Shown here: piece after piece, positions 5,335 to 6,082 of the stretch
Numbering within the stretch: position 1 is the first letter of the stretch
How the letters are laid out: the number at the start of each line of letters is the position of its first letter
Assembly: GCA_021789565.1 (NCBI GenBank)
Contig: JAJYJL010000563.1
Span: 1 to 6,082, forward strand
Origin: Acidobacteriota bacterium
GTDB lineage: Bacteria; Acidobacteriota; Terriglobia; UBA7540
Direction: 5' to 3'
DNA: 6,082 bases
Notes under the pieces: model-generated
Database searches by the model: none
What the model was told of the DNA's origin: nothing
What the model saw: only the letters and a program-made list of their open reading frames with translations
Program-made: the position numbers and the translations under genes

Positions 5335-6082
5335 GTTTGAGGGTTCGTTGGTCAGGAGCATCTGCCCGCCGCTTTGGATGATTGTATGCAGATTACCAAG
5401 GCCTACCAAATGCTCGAATCGAGGCAACGCAGATTCGTAAGCGACCAGATAGTATCGATTGGGTGAGAGCCAAAGCTTCTTGAAATCTGAGTCCTCAATG
5501 AACACATCGGGGGCCCCCGGCGCATATGAACCGTATTCAAGATTGGTCACTCGTCCGTTTAGCAGCAAGGCCTGACGGTCCGTATAAAAAAACACCGCCG
5601 AAAAAGCATAATACTGATCATCAACGATCAGTTTCCCCCTGGGAACCTTTTCAAGCGCCTCGGCAAGCGGGTGTGAGGACATGTAGGGATCGAAAACGGC
5701 CATTGCCATTCTTGCTGCATGGATGAAGAGCATCATCATCAAGGCGAGTGCAAGATAGGCGCGCCTTGTCTTCAGAAACCACGCACCAATTGCTCCTAAC
5801 AGGAAGGCGACAGTTGCGAGAGCCAGCGGGGTTCGGAGGTACGCAAACGAACGGACCGTGAGGTCTTCCAAGTGTCCCAGCGCAAGAGTGTAGGCGGCGG
5901 GATGGCTTGTCAATGCTGATGAAATGTCGCCGGGTGTCGGGACGCCTCGGACCAGAATGAGTATCACCGCAGCGGCTGCTGCACAGGCCGCGGTGAGAAC
6001 GGCCAAAAACTTCGTTCCATATCGCAGCCAGGCGCTTTCACCTTCCAAGCCCATGGCTGAACCCAGGAGCAACGCGAAAGCC
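5326..6082 (-). CDS. ArnT/GT39-like membrane glycosyltransferase, C-terminal part (5' end beyond window)
   Basis: The frame is open from the right window edge to TGA at 5328-5326, giving about 252 visible codons; the true start lies outside. Three hydrophobic segments (about 22-42, 82-100 and 104-126, counted from the TTG codon at 6072) lead into a C-terminal soluble domain of about 120 residues. That domain has LLLNGRVTNLEYGSYAPGAP (169-188), VFIEDSDFKKLW (190-201) and RYYLVAYES (206-214). I know this arrangement from GT39/ArnT-like (PMT-superfamily) proteins, which use polyprenyl-phosphate sugars to glycosylate lipids or proteins on the periplasmic face. The catalytic N-terminal loop with its acidic residues is not in the window, so activity cannot be judged. 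It points the same way as the flippase-hpnK-GT2 group, 268 bases upstream of it, with a terminator-like hairpin at its end. Family assignment rests on the C-terminal domain only; another GT-C membrane protein with a similar tail is possible. Confidence 0.72.
   Translation of the reverse strand, partial: AFALLLGSAMGLEGESAWLRYGTKFLAVLTAACAAAAAVILILVRGVPTPGDISSALTSHPAAYTLALGHLEDLTVRSFAYLRTPLALATVAFLLGAIGAWFLKTRRAYLALALMMMLFIHAARMAMAVFDPYMSSHPLAEALEKVPRGKLIVDDQYYAFSAVFFYTDRQALLLNGRVTNLEYGSYAPGAPDVFIEDSDFKKLWLSPNRYYLVAYESALPRFEHLVGLGNLHTIIQSGGQMLLTNEPSNGG

Noticed and set aside
1..6082. Mobile element, CRISPR array, tRNA or defence system
   Set aside because: No transposase, integrase, direct-repeat array, cloverleaf-like sequence or defence-protein motif was found on either strand.

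Overview
The window reads as a chromosomal envelope-glycolipid region of a Gram-negative-type bacterium with moderate-to-high GC. The HpnD-type squalene synthase, the HpnK-type deacetylase and the style of the GT39 C-terminal domain suggest a soil-type lineage such as Acidobacteriota. That placement is an inference from protein style, not from any marker gene. No RNA gene, mobile element, CRISPR array or phage gene was seen.

Layout, left to right. Positions 1-887 (minus) hold an NDP-hexose(NAc) 4-epimerase of the extended SDR family that runs off the left edge. Positions 888-1145 are a divergent intergenic region with candidate -10 elements and several small inverted repeats. Positions 1146-2009 (plus) hold a lone presqualene diphosphate synthase, hpnD. 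It converges, 27 bases apart, on a minus-strand group read from right to left: a flippase-like HpnL-type membrane protein (5057-4032), an HpnK/YdjC-family deacetylase (4035-3097, joined to the flippase gene by an ATGA stop/start overlap), and a polyprenyl-phosphate-type GT2 glycosyltransferase (3053-2037, 43 bases after hpnK). A 268-base gap, 5058-5325, follows, with a possible 45-residue ORF and a terminator-like hairpin. Positions 5326-6082 (minus) hold the C-terminal part of an ArnT/GT39-like membrane glycosyltransferase cut by the right edge.

Taken together, the minus-strand genes could form a complete 'make, attach, deacetylate, flip, transfer' route for an amino sugar. The epimerase would make a UDP-HexNAc, the GT2 would load it on polyprenyl phosphate, the YdjC-type enzyme would remove the N-acetyl group, the HpnL-like protein would flip the carrier, and the GT39 enzyme would place the sugar on a lipid outside the cytoplasm. 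The closest known logic is the Francisella FlmF2/NaxD/FlmK galactosamine modification of lipid A. The alternative is a hopanoid role, since HpnK acts on N-acetylglucosaminyl bacteriohopanetetrol and hpnD lies next door. The sequence alone does not settle which.
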